DNA of 60,851 nt, from NCBI RefSeq assembly GCF_001936115.1, contig NZ_MPDM01000009.1, positions 1 to 60,851 on the forward strand, given 5' to 3'. Positions 36,321-46,118 of this stretch are shown one piece after another (the stretch's first letter is position 1; the number at the start of each line of letters is the position of its first letter). Below the pieces are notes generated by a model, which saw nothing but the letters and a program-made list of their open reading frames with translations, was not told the DNA's origin and searched no databases. This DNA is from Boudabousia marimammalium (GTDB lineage Bacteria; Actinomycetota; Actinomycetes; Actinomycetales; Actinomycetaceae). The translations under genes and the position numbers were made by a program.

Positions 36321-36475
36321 AACCCCCCGATCTTGCTCAGTCGTTAAAATGATTTATCCCAAAGCGGTGTGGGCTTGCGGTGCATCCCTGACGTTCGACC
36401 CCTAATGTTCCTTGCCGTCTTGCTTTCTGCCATAATTTGGGTGAATGGTGCGGCGCCAAGCAGGAGGCGAAATTG

Positions 36476-37315
36476 ATGAAATCTCGAAGCAATAGGGGAA
36501 CTTTTGAGAGCTACGCTCGAAGGTCGGAGCCGCTGCTGTTGGCGGCTGCGGTACTGTTTTGTGTGGTTTATGCGTGGCCGATTATTGACCTTGAGTTGCG
36601 GCCTGGGCTGCGTGATTTGTGTTTTTTAACCCAGTGGGTGATTTGGGGTGTCTTCCTGCTGGATTATCTGTTTCGGCTCTATTTGGCGCCGCAGCGTGCC
36701 GCTTTCGTCAAAGCGAATCTGTTTGATTTGGCGATCATTTTGTTGCCGATGTTTAGACCGCTTCGGCTACTGAGAGTGCTGGTGCTGTTGAGGTATCTTG
36801 GTAAAGAGGCGGAAGCAAACCTGCAGGGGCAAGTCGCTTGGTATGCGGTGAGTTCCGCTTTCATGGTCGTGTTTATTGGGGCGCTTGCGGAGCTTAGCGC
36901 GGAGCAGCAGGTGCCTGGTGCGGTGATCGTGGATTTTCCGACCGCGCTATGGTGGGCGATTACGACGGTTACAACTGTCGGCTATGGCGACACGTATCCG
37001 GTTAGTCTCGAAGGCCGGATCGTTGCCGTCATGCTGATGCTTTACGGGATTGGCTTGCTGGGAACGGTCACAGGCATGTTGGCGTCGTGGCTGGTGGAGA
37101 AGGTTGACGCCGCTGATGCTTTGCGTGATTCTTTCCGTGATGAGGAGATTGCCGAGGATTCGCGCCAATCTATCGCAAAGTTAGAGGCTGAGATTTCGGC
37201 ACTTAGAGCTGATCTCGCAGAACTGGTCGCCCTTTCTGGAGGCCGAGTGGGCGGCGTCGCCGATCCGAGTGGTGTTGAAGGGTCTGGCTCTGTCGAGAAC
37301 TCCCCCAAGAATTAG
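36476..37315 (+). CDS. Voltage-gated-type potassium channel
   Basis: A 279-residue membrane protein of the six-helix channel type. The start is ATG 36476 behind CAGGAGGCGAAATTG. The S4-like segment reads RPLRLLRVLVLLRYL (about 94-108) with regularly spaced arginines. The pore loop contains the selectivity filter TVGYGD (167-172), specific for potassium. A C-terminal cytoplasmic coiled coil (about 210-260, IAKLEAEISALRADLAELVA) probably drives tetramer formation. There is no obvious operon partner. Confidence 0.9.
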   Translation: MKSRSNRGTFESYARRSEPLLLAAAVLFCVVYAWPIIDLELRPGLRDLCFLTQWVIWGVFLLDYLFRLYLAPQRAAFVKANLFDLAIILLPMFRPLRLLRVLVLLRYLGKEAEANLQGQVAWYAVSSAFMVVFIGALAELSAEQQVPGAVIVDFPTALWWAITTVTTVGYGDTYPVSLEGRIVAVMLMLYGIGLLGTVTGMLASWLVEKVDAADALRDSFRDEEIAEDSRQSIAKLEAEISALRADLAELVALSGGRVGGVADPSGVEGSGSVENSPKN

Positions 37316-37362
37316 CCCGGCTGCTTTTACTAATCGACAGTCCCCGACATCCAGAGTAGTAG

Positions 37363-37424
37363 TGTGTTGCAAAGTGTTGTTTGAGGGTTGTTTTTGGGGC
37401 ACAGTGCGTTTTTTTGCAACACAG
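37363..37424. repeat. Short inverted-repeat element, 62 bp
   Basis: Bounded by perfect 10-bp ends TGTGTTGCAA and TTGCAACACA. Nearly identical to the copy at 37482-37542, in the same orientation. Confidence 0.75.
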
Positions 37425-37446
37425 CGGTGTTGGGGTAGTTGTAGTC

Positions 37447-37481
37447 TGGCTGGTGGCTGGTGGCTGGTGGCTGGTGGCTGG
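37447..37481. repeat. 7-bp tandem repeat (CTGGTGG)
   Basis: Five or so head-to-tail copies of a 7-bp unit lie exactly between the two short inverted-repeat elements. Confidence 0.7.
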
Positions 37482-37542
37482 TGTGTTGCAAAGTGTTGTT
37501 TGAGGGGTGTTTTTTGGGGCACAATGCGTTTTTTGCAACACA
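37482..37542. repeat. Short inverted-repeat element, 61 bp
   Basis: Second copy of the element at 37363, with the same TGTGTTGCAA / TTGCAACACA ends and almost the same interior (GTTGTTTGAGGG, GGGGCACA). No coding content. The region from 37543 to the next promoter shows no convincing gene. Confidence 0.75.
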
Positions 37543-37733
37543 GCGATTTGCTGATGCAGCACTGGAGCGGTCGTGGCGATAATCGCACCCCACAGCCGTC
37601 TAAGAGTGACAGACCCCTCGGCACCCCGCAAAACTGTGCGCCCCAAAAACCTTGCGAACGCACGGATACCCGCCCGCAACGAAAACTCGCCAACCCGGAT
37701 CTTTCGGCCGAAACCACCAACAAAACCTCCCAC

Positions 37734-37761
37734 TATAATTTTCTAGTTTGTAAAACAAACT
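37734..37761 (+). promoter_or_regulatory. TATAAT -10 box with an adjoining palindromic operator
   Basis: TATAAT at 37734-37739 is followed by the perfect 17-bp palindrome AGTTTGTAAAACAAACT (37745-37761), ending 18 bp before the permease start. The TTGT...ACAA core recalls GntR-family sites. The permease and enzyme pair downstream are probably controlled together by a repressor encoded elsewhere. Confidence 0.5.
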
Positions 37762-37779
37762 ATGAGTGAGGAGACTCCA

Positions 37780-38697
37780 ATGCAATACGTTTTGCTAACC
37801 CTCATCGGGGTTGCAAACCTAATTTTCATTGTTGCTTTCGCGAAAGATCTATACCGGAAGCGAGCAACCTTCCTGAAAGAACCCGGAAACCCGGTCGCAC
37901 AAAGCATTAGTTCCGCGATTATCTACTTTTTCTCAACTTTCGGAATTTCTGATTTTGCGATCTCGACTGTCCTCTACCGCAAAATGAAATGGGTCAGCGA
38001 CCGTCGTCTCCCCGGCACGCTCAACACTCAGTGCGTAATCCCCGTCGCGGTGATGGCATTCGCCTACATTTCCTCAGTTGAAGTCGGGATGCGGACGCTC
38101 TTTACCCTTGTTATCGCCCAAACCGTGGGCGCCTACATTGGCCCGCGCTACGTGGTGAAACTACCAGTGAACGCGATCCGACTATTTATCGCAACCGGCC
38201 TAGTGGTGGCCTCCGCGGTCATCACCGCAACCCAGCTAGACTGGATCCCCTCAAACGGTACCGCTACCGAACTTTCACTACCCAAGCTGCTGATCGCAAC
38301 GATTCTAATGTTCATCTACGGTGCGTTAAACAATGTGGGAATCGGCTCCTATGCGCTCACCATGGTGACTATTTTTGCGCTGGGTATGAACCCTGTCGCA
38401 GCTTTCCCCATTATGATGGGTGCCTGCGCGGTATCCGTCCCGATCGGTTCCACCGAGTTCATTCGCCTTGATTCCTACTCTACGAAGATTACGTTCATTT
38501 CCGCAATCTTCGGCGTGCTCGGCGTGCTCTGCGCCGTATTCCTGGTGACGTCGTTGCCGCTTTACTGGATTAAGTGGATTGTGGTGGCGGTGCTACTGTA
38601 CTCTGCTATCACCATGTTCATGGCATACCGAGAGAACCGGGAAACCACCAAATCGCCCGAAACTGCAACCACTGAAACGAAGGAGCCGGTTCTGTAA
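37780..38697 (+). CDS. TauE/SafE-family membrane permease
   Basis: A 305-residue permease with about eight hydrophobic helices in two similar halves. The start is ATG 37780 after GAGGAGACTCCA; an in-frame ATG 18 bp earlier lacks a site. The first half carries the IYFFSTFGISDFAISTVL and PGTLNTQCVIP motifs and the second half the YGALNNVGIGSYALT motif of the family. Members move sulfite, taurine-derived sulfonates or organic anions; the substrate here is not visible. It shares one base with the next gene (TAATG), so transporter and enzyme are coupled and the substrate may relate to an amino acid or imino acid. Confidence 0.8.
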   Translation: MQYVLLTLIGVANLIFIVAFAKDLYRKRATFLKEPGNPVAQSISSAIIYFFSTFGISDFAISTVLYRKMKWVSDRRLPGTLNTQCVIPVAVMAFAYISSVEVGMRTLFTLVIAQTVGAYIGPRYVVKLPVNAIRLFIATGLVVASAVITATQLDWIPSNGTATELSLPKLLIATILMFIYGALNNVGIGSYALTMVTIFALGMNPVAAFPIMMGACAVSVPIGSTEFIRLDSYSTKITFISAIFGVLGVLCAVFLVTSLPLYWIKWIVVAVLLYSAITMFMAYRENRETTKSPETATTETKEPVL

Positions 38698-39680
38698 TGA
38701 TTATCCTCTCCGCAGCAGAGATTGAAAAAACGCTCACCATGGAGTCAGCGATTGTGGCCTGCAAAGACGCCCTCGGCTACCATGCGAAAGGTGAAGCGAC
38801 TGTACCTTTGCGTGTAAACGTGCCGGTAGAAGCGCACCAAGGCCAGGCCCTTTTCATGCCGGCTTCCGTGCCTGCTGCCGACAGTTTGGGCATTAAAATT
38901 GTTTCGGTTTACCCGAATAATGTGGCGCAGGGTCTTCCTGCAGTGCCCGCGCAGGTGATTATGATGAACCCTCGGACCGGCCTGGTTACCGCGATGCTGG
39001 AGGGCACTTCCCTCACCCGGATTCGTACTGGCGCGGTGCAGGGTGCGGCCACGGACGTGCTGGCGCGACCGGACGCCAACATCGGTGCGCTGATAGGTAC
39101 GGGCGGCCAGGCTTCCGGCCAGCTTGAAGCAATGCTGACGGTCCGCGACCTGGAGCTAGTGAAGGTGATGGACGTAGACTTTGCGCGCGCGCAAGCATTC
39201 GCGTCGGCAGAATCCACGCGTTTGAGCCGCTTTGGGACGAGGATTCAGGCGGTTGAAACATCCGCGGAAGCGGTGCAGGATGCGGATATTATTACGGCTG
39301 TGACGATTTCAAAGACCGCCGTGTTTGATGCTGAGCTGATTAAACCCGGCGCCCATGTGAACGGGATGGGATCATACACGCCGGAGATGTCGGAGATCCC
39401 CCAGGCGCTGGTCCGCTCTGCGGGTCTGGTCGCTATCGATACTGCCGATGCTTTAGCTGAATCAGGCGATTTGATTAATCCGATTAATGCCGGTCAGCTC
39501 AGCGCGGAGGACTGCGTGCCCTTGGGTGAGATCATTAATGGTGTGCGTCCGGGGCGTCAGAGTGAGGAGGAAATTACTTTCTTCGAATGTGTTGGCTCTG
39601 CAGTGCTTGACGTAGTGTGCGGTCAGCGAGTTCTGGAACAAGCCGAAGCGCAAGGCATGGGACAAAACATTCAGATTTAA
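38697..39680 (+). CDS. Ornithine cyclodeaminase / mu-crystallin family enzyme
   Basis: A 327-residue NAD(P)-binding enzyme. LGIKIVSVYPNN, TGLVTAMLEGTSLTRIRTGA and the Rossmann stretch IGALIGTGGQASGQLEAM are diagnostic for the family. Relatives act as ornithine cyclodeaminase, alanine dehydrogenase, ketimine reductase or opine-type synthases in amino-acid metabolism. The exact reaction cannot be told from motifs. An AAGGAG site lies inside the end of the permease gene. The pair is followed by a terminator, so it forms a two-gene operon. Confidence 0.85.
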   Translation: MIILSAAEIEKTLTMESAIVACKDALGYHAKGEATVPLRVNVPVEAHQGQALFMPASVPAADSLGIKIVSVYPNNVAQGLPAVPAQVIMMNPRTGLVTAMLEGTSLTRIRTGAVQGAATDVLARPDANIGALIGTGGQASGQLEAMLTVRDLELVKVMDVDFARAQAFASAESTRLSRFGTRIQAVETSAEAVQDADIITAVTISKTAVFDAELIKPGAHVNGMGSYTPEMSEIPQALVRSAGLVAIDTADALAESGDLINPINAGQLSAEDCVPLGEIINGVRPGRQSEEEITFFECVGSAVLDVVCGQRVLEQAEAQGMGQNIQI

Positions 39681-39704
39681 TCAGCTCACCGCCTGTGTGT
39701 GCGA

Positions 39705-39743
39705 AAATGCCGGGGTAGCTTATTGTTCGCTGCCCCGGCATTT
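39705..39743 (+). terminator. Terminator of the permease/cyclodeaminase operon
   Basis: AAATGCCGGGGTAGC pairs with GCTGCCCCGGCATTT, a strong GC-rich stem, 25 bp after the stop codon. Confidence 0.9.
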
Positions 39744-41324
39744 GCTTGCTTACGAGACTGGGTTTTAGCTGGCGTAGGATTAGTCTTTAACTTGCAATCT
39801 CTATATGGTGCATGTGATTTCTGACATAGCTACCATTGTGGTACTGAAAGCAGTATGTTTGTTACTGGTTTCGGATTACGACTATGATTTGATGACTATA
39901 TAGACATAATGAACATATGTGTAAAGAATCTATGAGTCTTATACAGGTTTCCGCAAGTGCCCATATTGTTGAGTGGCCATTGAATTAGCAGTGTTGGGCA
40001 GGTAATTGCGGAGGTCATCTTGATTGTTGAGGGAAGCTTTATGGTGCATGATAGTGCACTCACTTTACGTTAGATGGATGAGGGTCGGCTGGAATTGGCA
40101 TACAAAATGAGAGTTTCTCGTTCATGAACGATATTCAACTGCTCATCATAAAGCACAGCTGAGTCATGTTTTCTTTAACTTCTCTTATATTGGTGCTCGC
40201 AGTGCTACGTTTTATCTCGGATGAACTGTTTGTTCAGTAAATTTGTGGACCGTGAGTCGTGTTGTTGAGTGGTGCCTTGTCGGCTTACTCGCTAGATTCC
40301 ATCATTCGGTTGATTGTTTTGTGAGTGGACTCTTGCTTTTCCTGCACCGAAGTCACGTTGGTGATTAGGAGCTGAGAATGTGATGATGTTGATAGGGTAC
40401 CTTTTCGTTGCCTACCTAGTCTCCAACTATTGTTTTTAGGCCCCGATTCATATAATAGTGTTGTTTTGTTTGGTATTCTTTCGGGTTATGTAGTACCCAC
40501 ATTCGCTGGGCTAGGGTTAATGGTGTCGAATGCTCACTCCACTAACTCTCTATGTCAAAAGCTGCACTCCTTATTAATGCTTGGGCATAGTGTCTGACTG
40601 CAACAACATCGATGGTTGTGTTCTTGATTAGGTTATTCCGTTTCCTTGGTTTTAATGTTCAATGGGTAATCGTAGTAAGCTCAAGTGAGGTAGCCGGAAC
40701 ATGTATGCAACACTGTTGCCGATTATGGTGGTTGGATTAAAAGCGGACACCATGAAGGTATTAATGGTTGGGTTATTCAACTTCGTAGTCAGAGTAGTTT
40801 ATTAATCGGCAGGGTGGATACTATCTGCATGCAGAATCAATTTCTCAGATTAAATAACCACAATTGGCCCTAAATGATAGGTGCTTGTTAACCCGGCTAG
40901 TCTGGTTGACTGTTTCGTAAGGGAAAGGTCTGTAATGATGTTGCAGGGTGCGGCCGTGTCGGGACTTGCTGGGATATATTTGAATCCCAATATCGTCGAT
41001 GAGCGTTACTTCCTAATTTGGATAGCCCGCCAATCTTCGACTCGTGCGGGATTTTATGGTAGATACAACTAATTATGCTTGTCAAAAGGATTTTCCTCTA
41101 CGGCATTTCCTTGGCAATTGAAACGATCGATGGCGCTGAGACCTCCAATCCGACCAGTTTTCTTCATTCTAGGACACGAAGCGTAGCCACTTGTCAATGA
41201 GTTATTCCAGATGGCTGGAACCGCTCAGGTAAGAGCAAATTTCTGACAGCGTACTCTGGCGTGTACACAGCAGGTGAGGTCAGGCTCCACCAATGGTCCT
41301 AACCTCACCTGCTTCACTGAAGAA
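39744..41324. other. 1.6 kb of AT-rich, apparently decayed DNA
   Basis: No intact gene. From about 40380 to 41090 successive plus frames give hydrophobic stretches without long interruption, such as MLIGYLFVAYLVSNY, GILSGYVVPTFAGLGLMVSN and MYATLLPIMVVGLKADTMKV. They look like the frameshifted remains of a multi-pass membrane protein, perhaps a transporter. I cannot name the family, and chance is not excluded. The first 600 bases show nothing. Confidence 0.35.
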
Positions 41325-42320
41325 CTACCTCTTTAGGTGCTTTTTCTTTTCAATTTCTGGGTATGCAAGCGCGGCGGGCGAAGGGATTCCCTCGACATCA
41401 ATATTATCCGAGTAAATCTTCTTATAGGAGCGAGAATCTGTGTACAACTCGCCACGGATTGGATTCCGACGAGTCTTCACGATCATCCGAACCTGGTAGA
41501 CAGCGACAGCGACATTGGATATGAATGCAAGCATTGAGACAATCCAGTACATGGTTGGATTGTGTGTTGAATGGATCGCGTACTGTCCTTCGGTAAAGAA
41601 GTTCGGGAAGGTCATTACAATCATCATCCAAATCGCCAAAGTTGCAGCACGGGCTTGCAACCAGCTCCCCGGCTTTATGAAGAAGGCCGGTATTGTGCAA
41701 GACAGAAGTAGAACTAGGCCGCCGTAGACCGCCCGGTCGGTGACCACGTTGTACAAGTATGCGAAGTTCCACAAGTCGTACGCTATAATCCAGAACCACA
41801 TCATATCTGGCCAAATCATGTCTCGCTGACGACCCTTGCTGATAATGATTCCATACCAGCCGCAGATGGTCAGGATGTTAAGAATACCTGCGATACTGTT
41901 AAAGAAATTCCAGCCACCGCCGATATAGGTCATTCCATCGATAACTGTTTCTTCCATGCCCATTATCTCAAACTCGCGTACAACAGCTTCCATGATATTG
42001 ATAGCGAGGATGGCTGGTGGAAGCACATAATACCATTTGAGTTTCTGTACTTTCGGAAAGAATCTTAGTCCCCAGAAGATGATGCAGCCGGCCAGTGCTG
42101 AATAGACCTTGGCCCACTGGAACCAGTTTGCTGTACTTGCCCCAGAACTGGGACCTGAGGTGGTAGGCCAGACGAAGACTGTCAAAACTATGGGCAGAAT
42201 GATAAATATACTTAGGCCTGTCCATTTGTTAAAACGAGCCAATTCGTTCAGAAGCATTAGCAGAATCAAAACTGCTAAAGCCATTCCCCATGCTTGTATT
42301 GGAACTGATGCAAATAACAT
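41325..42320 (-). CDS. DUF5692-like multi-pass membrane protein, copy 1
   Basis: A 331-residue membrane protein with about nine helices. ATG 42320 follows AGGAAAAGGAAAATGAC. Conserved blocks shared with the proteins at 54.3 and 56.7 kb are INIMEAVVREFEI, GGGWNFFNSIAGILN, IWPDMMWFWIIAYDLWN, SCTIPAFF and a glycine-tryptophan-rich GSWLQARA. The family name DUF5692 is from memory and should be checked. Function is unknown; the short soluble C-terminus (YTDSRSYKKIYSDN) is probably cytoplasmic. It stands alone, about 12 kb from its relatives. Confidence 0.7.
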   Translation of the reverse strand: MLFASVPIQAWGMALAVLILLMLLNELARFNKWTGLSIFIILPIVLTVFVWPTTSGPSSGASTANWFQWAKVYSALAGCIIFWGLRFFPKVQKLKWYYVLPPAILAINIMEAVVREFEIMGMEETVIDGMTYIGGGWNFFNSIAGILNILTICGWYGIIISKGRQRDMIWPDMMWFWIIAYDLWNFAYLYNVVTDRAVYGGLVLLLSCTIPAFFIKPGSWLQARAATLAIWMMIVMTFPNFFTEGQYAIHSTHNPTMYWIVSMLAFISNVAVAVYQVRMIVKTRRNPIRGELYTDSRSYKKIYSDNIDVEGIPSPAALAYPEIEKKKHLKR

Positions 42321-42735
42321 GTCATTTTCCTTTTCCTGAAGATGTGAAACTGTGCGTGATTTACTTCCGCTCTCTTTCGTGCACAACTCGAAAGAGTACT
42401 CTGGTCGTCTTTAATCAGAGTGTTTTCAATGTACTCCATAATTGTTAAATAGGACATATTTAAGTGTTGCAAATAGGTGTCAGTTTCTTTTCTGCATATT
42501 CTTCGTGGTGGTCATGTTTGTTGAAATATAGCCGAAAAGTGAGGTTTCAAGCAATTTGACAGTGCTTGTTTCTGTGAGAATGGGGGGATTGGGATGGAAA
42601 AATGGCGTTAGCGGTAATTAGGAATCGTGAATATAATTAAATTTAGGGGCAAATTACTAGACCAGTGTTCTATCTGTTTGCTGAGTTGTGTTGGAATCTA
42701 TTCAAATTGGTCCTGTTTATCTCAAAACTGCCCAG
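42321..42735. other. Intergenic stretch, no gene seen
   Basis: AT-rich leader region of the DUF5692-like gene and end of the AAA ATPase gene. No open frame with codon usage like the neighbours, and no strong hairpin seen. Confidence 0.5.
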
Positions 42736-43863
42736 TCAGCTGTAGTTTTCCCGCAAATATTCCCGCAAATAGGGCAACGCAAATTTGACTCTGCCGCGCT
42801 GAGTGGGTTCAATCATTTCCGCGTCAATCAGGCGTCTACGATAGTTGTTCGCGTACTGGGCTGAAACACCCATCCTGTCCGCAATCTCAGCGACCGCGGA
42901 ATCTTCCTCGTCCTCGGCCATGAACCCTAAGAAAACCCGGTCCTTTTCGGAGAGGTCCGCCAAGGCCGGCTCGTGCACCAGCTGCCCCAGCTTCGTGCGC
43001 GCCCGCGAGATTCCGGCCCGCACGCTGGCCGCCGTGATGGTGTCGCCTTGGCGGGCGGCGAAAGAGTACTGGCCGACCAGCTGAATCATGAAGGGGTAGC
43101 CGTCGCAGGCGGTTGCCGCCTCATCCAGCGCATCCTCATCCCAGCGCAAGCCCAGATTTTGGACCGGGACGGCCAGGCCCTCGCGCACAAAATCAGTGTC
43201 CACGCGGCCCAGGGTGACCCGGTTGGCGCGGCGCAAAAAAGTGATCGGGTTGCGTCCCGCATTGTCGCCCAGCAGCGGCTTCACCGAGCCGGGAATCCCC
43301 GCCATGAACAGCGCAATATTGCGCGATTCGCGGATCAGATGCTGCACCGTGGTGGCCAGTTCAATAATCTCGTCGCGCTGCAAATGATGCAGCTCATCCA
43401 GCGTGATGAACAGGCCCGTCTCCTGCCGCAGTTTCGCATCAGTTTCGTCGATTAGGTCCAGTAGTCGGGTCAGGTTTTCACGCAGGGACGAGGGCGAGGC
43501 GGTGTGCTCAACATTCTCCCAGTCCAAGCCGCCCGCGCCGGAGATTGACAGTCCGGTCAGTTTCCGTTTCGGCTTTGGCGCTAGCTCCGTGATCTTCGCT
43601 TGCGCGCTACCAATCAGGCGCGGCAGGAAGCCTTTGGTGGCGGTTTCAGAGAAATACACCCAGCCGCGCTGGAGAGCTAAATCCTCAATGGCGTTGAGCA
43701 GCACGGTTTTCCCAATGCCACGCGGGCCGGTAATCACAGTGACCCGCTCATGCGTGCCGGGGCCGTTATCGAGCGCGAATTGGACTTCATCTAGGATATC
43801 TTCACGGCCCACCAGCAGTGGTGGAGTCATCCCCATGGTTGGTTTGAATGGATTCTTGAGCAT
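42736..43863 (-). CDS. AAA ATPase with C-terminal winged helix
   Basis: A 375-residue ATPase. The N-terminal PPLLVGREDILDEV motif, Walker A GPRGIGKTVLL (about 46-56) and Walker B GLFITLDELHHL (about 150-161) define an Orc/MalT-like STAND or AAA-type core. The C-terminus (about 305-375) reads as a winged helix (AVAEIADRMGVSAQYANNYR). Such stand-alone ATPases occur in many actinobacteria and their targets are unknown. No ribosome site is visible. A TATACT box ends six bases before the ATG, so the transcript may be leaderless. Confidence 0.8.
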   Translation of the reverse strand: MLKNPFKPTMGMTPPLLVGREDILDEVQFALDNGPGTHERVTVITGPRGIGKTVLLNAIEDLALQRGWVYFSETATKGFLPRLIGSAQAKITELAPKPKRKLTGLSISGAGGLDWENVEHTASPSSLRENLTRLLDLIDETDAKLRQETGLFITLDELHHLQRDEIIELATTVQHLIRESRNIALFMAGIPGSVKPLLGDNAGRNPITFLRRANRVTLGRVDTDFVREGLAVPVQNLGLRWDEDALDEAATACDGYPFMIQLVGQYSFAARQGDTITAASVRAGISRARTKLGQLVHEPALADLSEKDRVFLGFMAEDEEDSAVAEIADRMGVSAQYANNYRRRLIDAEMIEPTQRGRVKFALPYLREYLRENYS

Positions 43864-44164
43864 AACGCCAGTATAGCTATTTATTGTTATTTATTTTATT
43901 TAATGTTGTTTAAGGCTTTGTATCCGGGATTATTCGGAGCGGCTGGACACACACAACAGCGCATTGCAGAGCAGCAGATAAACGCCCTCGCCCTGCTTAA
44001 ACTCTTCCAGATGAAGGCGCATCTGTGACTCAATCAGCGTCTGCGTTGCCGCCGGCCCGGTGTGTAAGTTTGGGGCGCGGGATCTGCTGGCCCCGGTCTG
44101 GCCTGGTGTGCTGCTCCATCTTTCGAACCAAACTCTCCACTGTTACGCACTAATGGCGTGTTTG

Positions 44165-44224
44165 TGTATGGGTTTTTCCCAGATTTGCCCTGAATTTGCC
44201 TTGTTTTGGGGAATATCCCATACA
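44165..44224. repeat. Short inverted-repeat element, 60 bp
   Basis: Ends TGTATGGG / CCCATACA. The interior (CAGATTTGCCCTGAATTTGCC) resembles the interior of the element at 265-324. It lies in a 430-bp gap between two genes that holds no other feature I can support. Confidence 0.6.
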
Positions 44225-44296
44225 TAATCGGAGACAAATTAGCCAAACTGTGAAAAATGCGCGGTAGCGTATTGATATAGCACCGCACCAGCCTAA

Positions 44297-45868
44297 TCAG
44301 CTGGCGACCAGCACTGCTGTAACCAGGAACAGCGCTCCGAAGCCCATCAAGAATGCGACCATCGGCCAGACGAATCGTAGCCAGTGCGTGTACTTCATGT
44401 CCAGCATCTGCATGGTGGCCATCACCAGGCCGGTCGGGGCGATGAACAGCATGCAGTACTGGCCGAACTGGTAGGCGGCAACAATAATCCAGCGGGGCAT
44501 CCCCACGGTGTCGGCCAGCGGTGCGAAGATCGGCATGGACAGTACGGCCAGGCCGGAAGATGAGGGGACTACGAATCCCAGTACGAAGAACACCAGCATC
44601 AAAATCACGATGAACACTGGGCCGCTCATTCCGGAGACCACCTTCGTTAAGGAGTACAAGATGGTGTCGGAGACGTGCCCGTCATTCAAAATAATGTTGA
44701 TGCCGCGGGCAAGACCAATAATTAAAGAGACGGCCACCAGGGAGCCAGCTCCCTCGGCAAAAGCATCAACTAGCTCTTTTTCGGAAATCCTGTCATGCCC
44801 CCAAATCCCAATCAGGATGATGATAATGGCGGCAACCAGGAAGATGGTAGCCATCTCAGGGAACCACCAGCCGGCCAGGATGACGCCGAAAATCATGATG
44901 ATGAAGGGCGCGACGAACAGGGTCAGGATGATTTTCTTTTCCCAGCCGAAGGCTTTGATGTCTTCAGTGCCGGACTCGACCAGCCACTTGTGACGGAAGG
45001 CGTCACGGTCGGAGTAGCTGTAGGAGAACTCCGGGTTGGCTTTCACGCGGCTGGAGTACCAGTACAGGTATGACACCAGCACGGTGCCGGCAATCAGCAG
45101 GCCGCCGGCGCGCCACCAGATACCCTCAGTGAACTGGATGCCGGCGGCGTTCGAAGCGATCACGGATGAGAACGGGTTGATGGTGGAGAAGGCTGTGCCC
45201 ATCGCGCCGGACAGGAAGATCGCGCCCATACAGGTAATGGAGTCGTAGCCGAGGGCCAAGAAAATGGGGATAAGAATCGGGTAGAAGGCGACTGCTTCTT
45301 CCTCGAGGCCGAGGAGGGAGCCACCAATCAGCATGAAAATGGAGACGAGGGCGATTAGCGTGAACTCGCGGCCCTTGGTTTTCTTAGTCATCGCCAGGAG
45401 CCCGGACTCGAAGGCGCCCGTCGCGCGGACCACCCCAATCAGGCCGCCGAGGACGAAAATGAACACCATGATTTCGACCGCCTCAATGGCGCCTTTCACC
45501 ATGGCGTGTGGAATAGCTGAGACGCTGGCTGGATTTTGTTCCAGCTGCTGGTAGGTGCCGGGCACGGAGATGGGTTTGTTGAGCGCACCTGACGTGAACT
45601 CTTCAACTTTGAGGGAGACACCCAGCTTGTCGAGGGAGGCCTGCTCGGCGGGCAGCTGTTCGGTTTCTCCTTGCGGGCTGGTCAACACCAGGCTGGAGCT
45701 GTCCATGTCATACGACAGTTTCGCGTAAGCTCCGGCCGGGATTGTCCAGGTCGCGATGGCCGCAAGGATGGTGAGGACGAACAGCACAGTGAAAGCGCTG
45801 GGGATGCTGAGGGTGAATCCTTTGCGACTGCGCGGGAGTTTTTCCTCAGTTACGGTTGCCTCGCTCAT
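44297..45868 (-). CDS. YfcC-type (DcuC/AbgT-like) membrane carrier
   Basis: A 523-residue permease with about 12 hydrophobic segments. It matches the YfcC branch of the anaerobic C4-dicarboxylate carrier family: an opening IPSAFTVLFVLTILAAIATW, an extracytoplasmic loop of about 80 residues, then FVLGGLIGVVRATGAFESGL, GGSLLGLEEEAVAFYPILIP and INPFSSVIASNAAGI. Members carry arginine, ornithine, short peptides or dicarboxylates; the substrate is not readable. The start has an AGGGGAATCAC site. It appears to be monocistronic. Confidence 0.85.
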   Translation of the reverse strand: MSEATVTEEKLPRSRKGFTLSIPSAFTVLFVLTILAAIATWTIPAGAYAKLSYDMDSSSLVLTSPQGETEQLPAEQASLDKLGVSLKVEEFTSGALNKPISVPGTYQQLEQNPASVSAIPHAMVKGAIEAVEIMVFIFVLGGLIGVVRATGAFESGLLAMTKKTKGREFTLIALVSIFMLIGGSLLGLEEEAVAFYPILIPIFLALGYDSITCMGAIFLSGAMGTAFSTINPFSSVIASNAAGIQFTEGIWWRAGGLLIAGTVLVSYLYWYSSRVKANPEFSYSYSDRDAFRHKWLVESGTEDIKAFGWEKKIILTLFVAPFIIMIFGVILAGWWFPEMATIFLVAAIIIILIGIWGHDRISEKELVDAFAEGAGSLVAVSLIIGLARGINIILNDGHVSDTILYSLTKVVSGMSGPVFIVILMLVFFVLGFVVPSSSGLAVLSMPIFAPLADTVGMPRWIIVAAYQFGQYCMLFIAPTGLVMATMQMLDMKYTHWLRFVWPMVAFLMGFGALFLVTAVLVAS

Positions 45869-46118
45869 GTGATTCCCCTGAATCTCTGGTTAGTGCGGAA
45901 TGTTTCCGCTCGGATTTTTCCTAGCAATACCACAACAATATACACGTCCCATGTGGATTCTTGAAGAATGAGAATACGGAAAAGTTGGTTTTGCTTTTTG
46001 GTTTCGCTCATCAATTCGGCTGTGTCCCATAGGTAGCGTGGATTAGAATACCAGTGTGGGCTTGGTAGCTCACCTGCGACGTGTTCATCGTGCGCACCGT
46101 AATCTTGAGGGGCAAATT

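Noticed and set aside
40881-41072. A 63-codon plus frame in the decayed region
   Set aside because: It has no family features and lies among other interrupted frames; treated as part of a remnant.
44034-44288. An 84-codon minus frame between the AAA ATPase and the YfcC-type carrier
   Set aside because: It crosses a palindromic intergenic element and has no ribosome site or recognisable domain.
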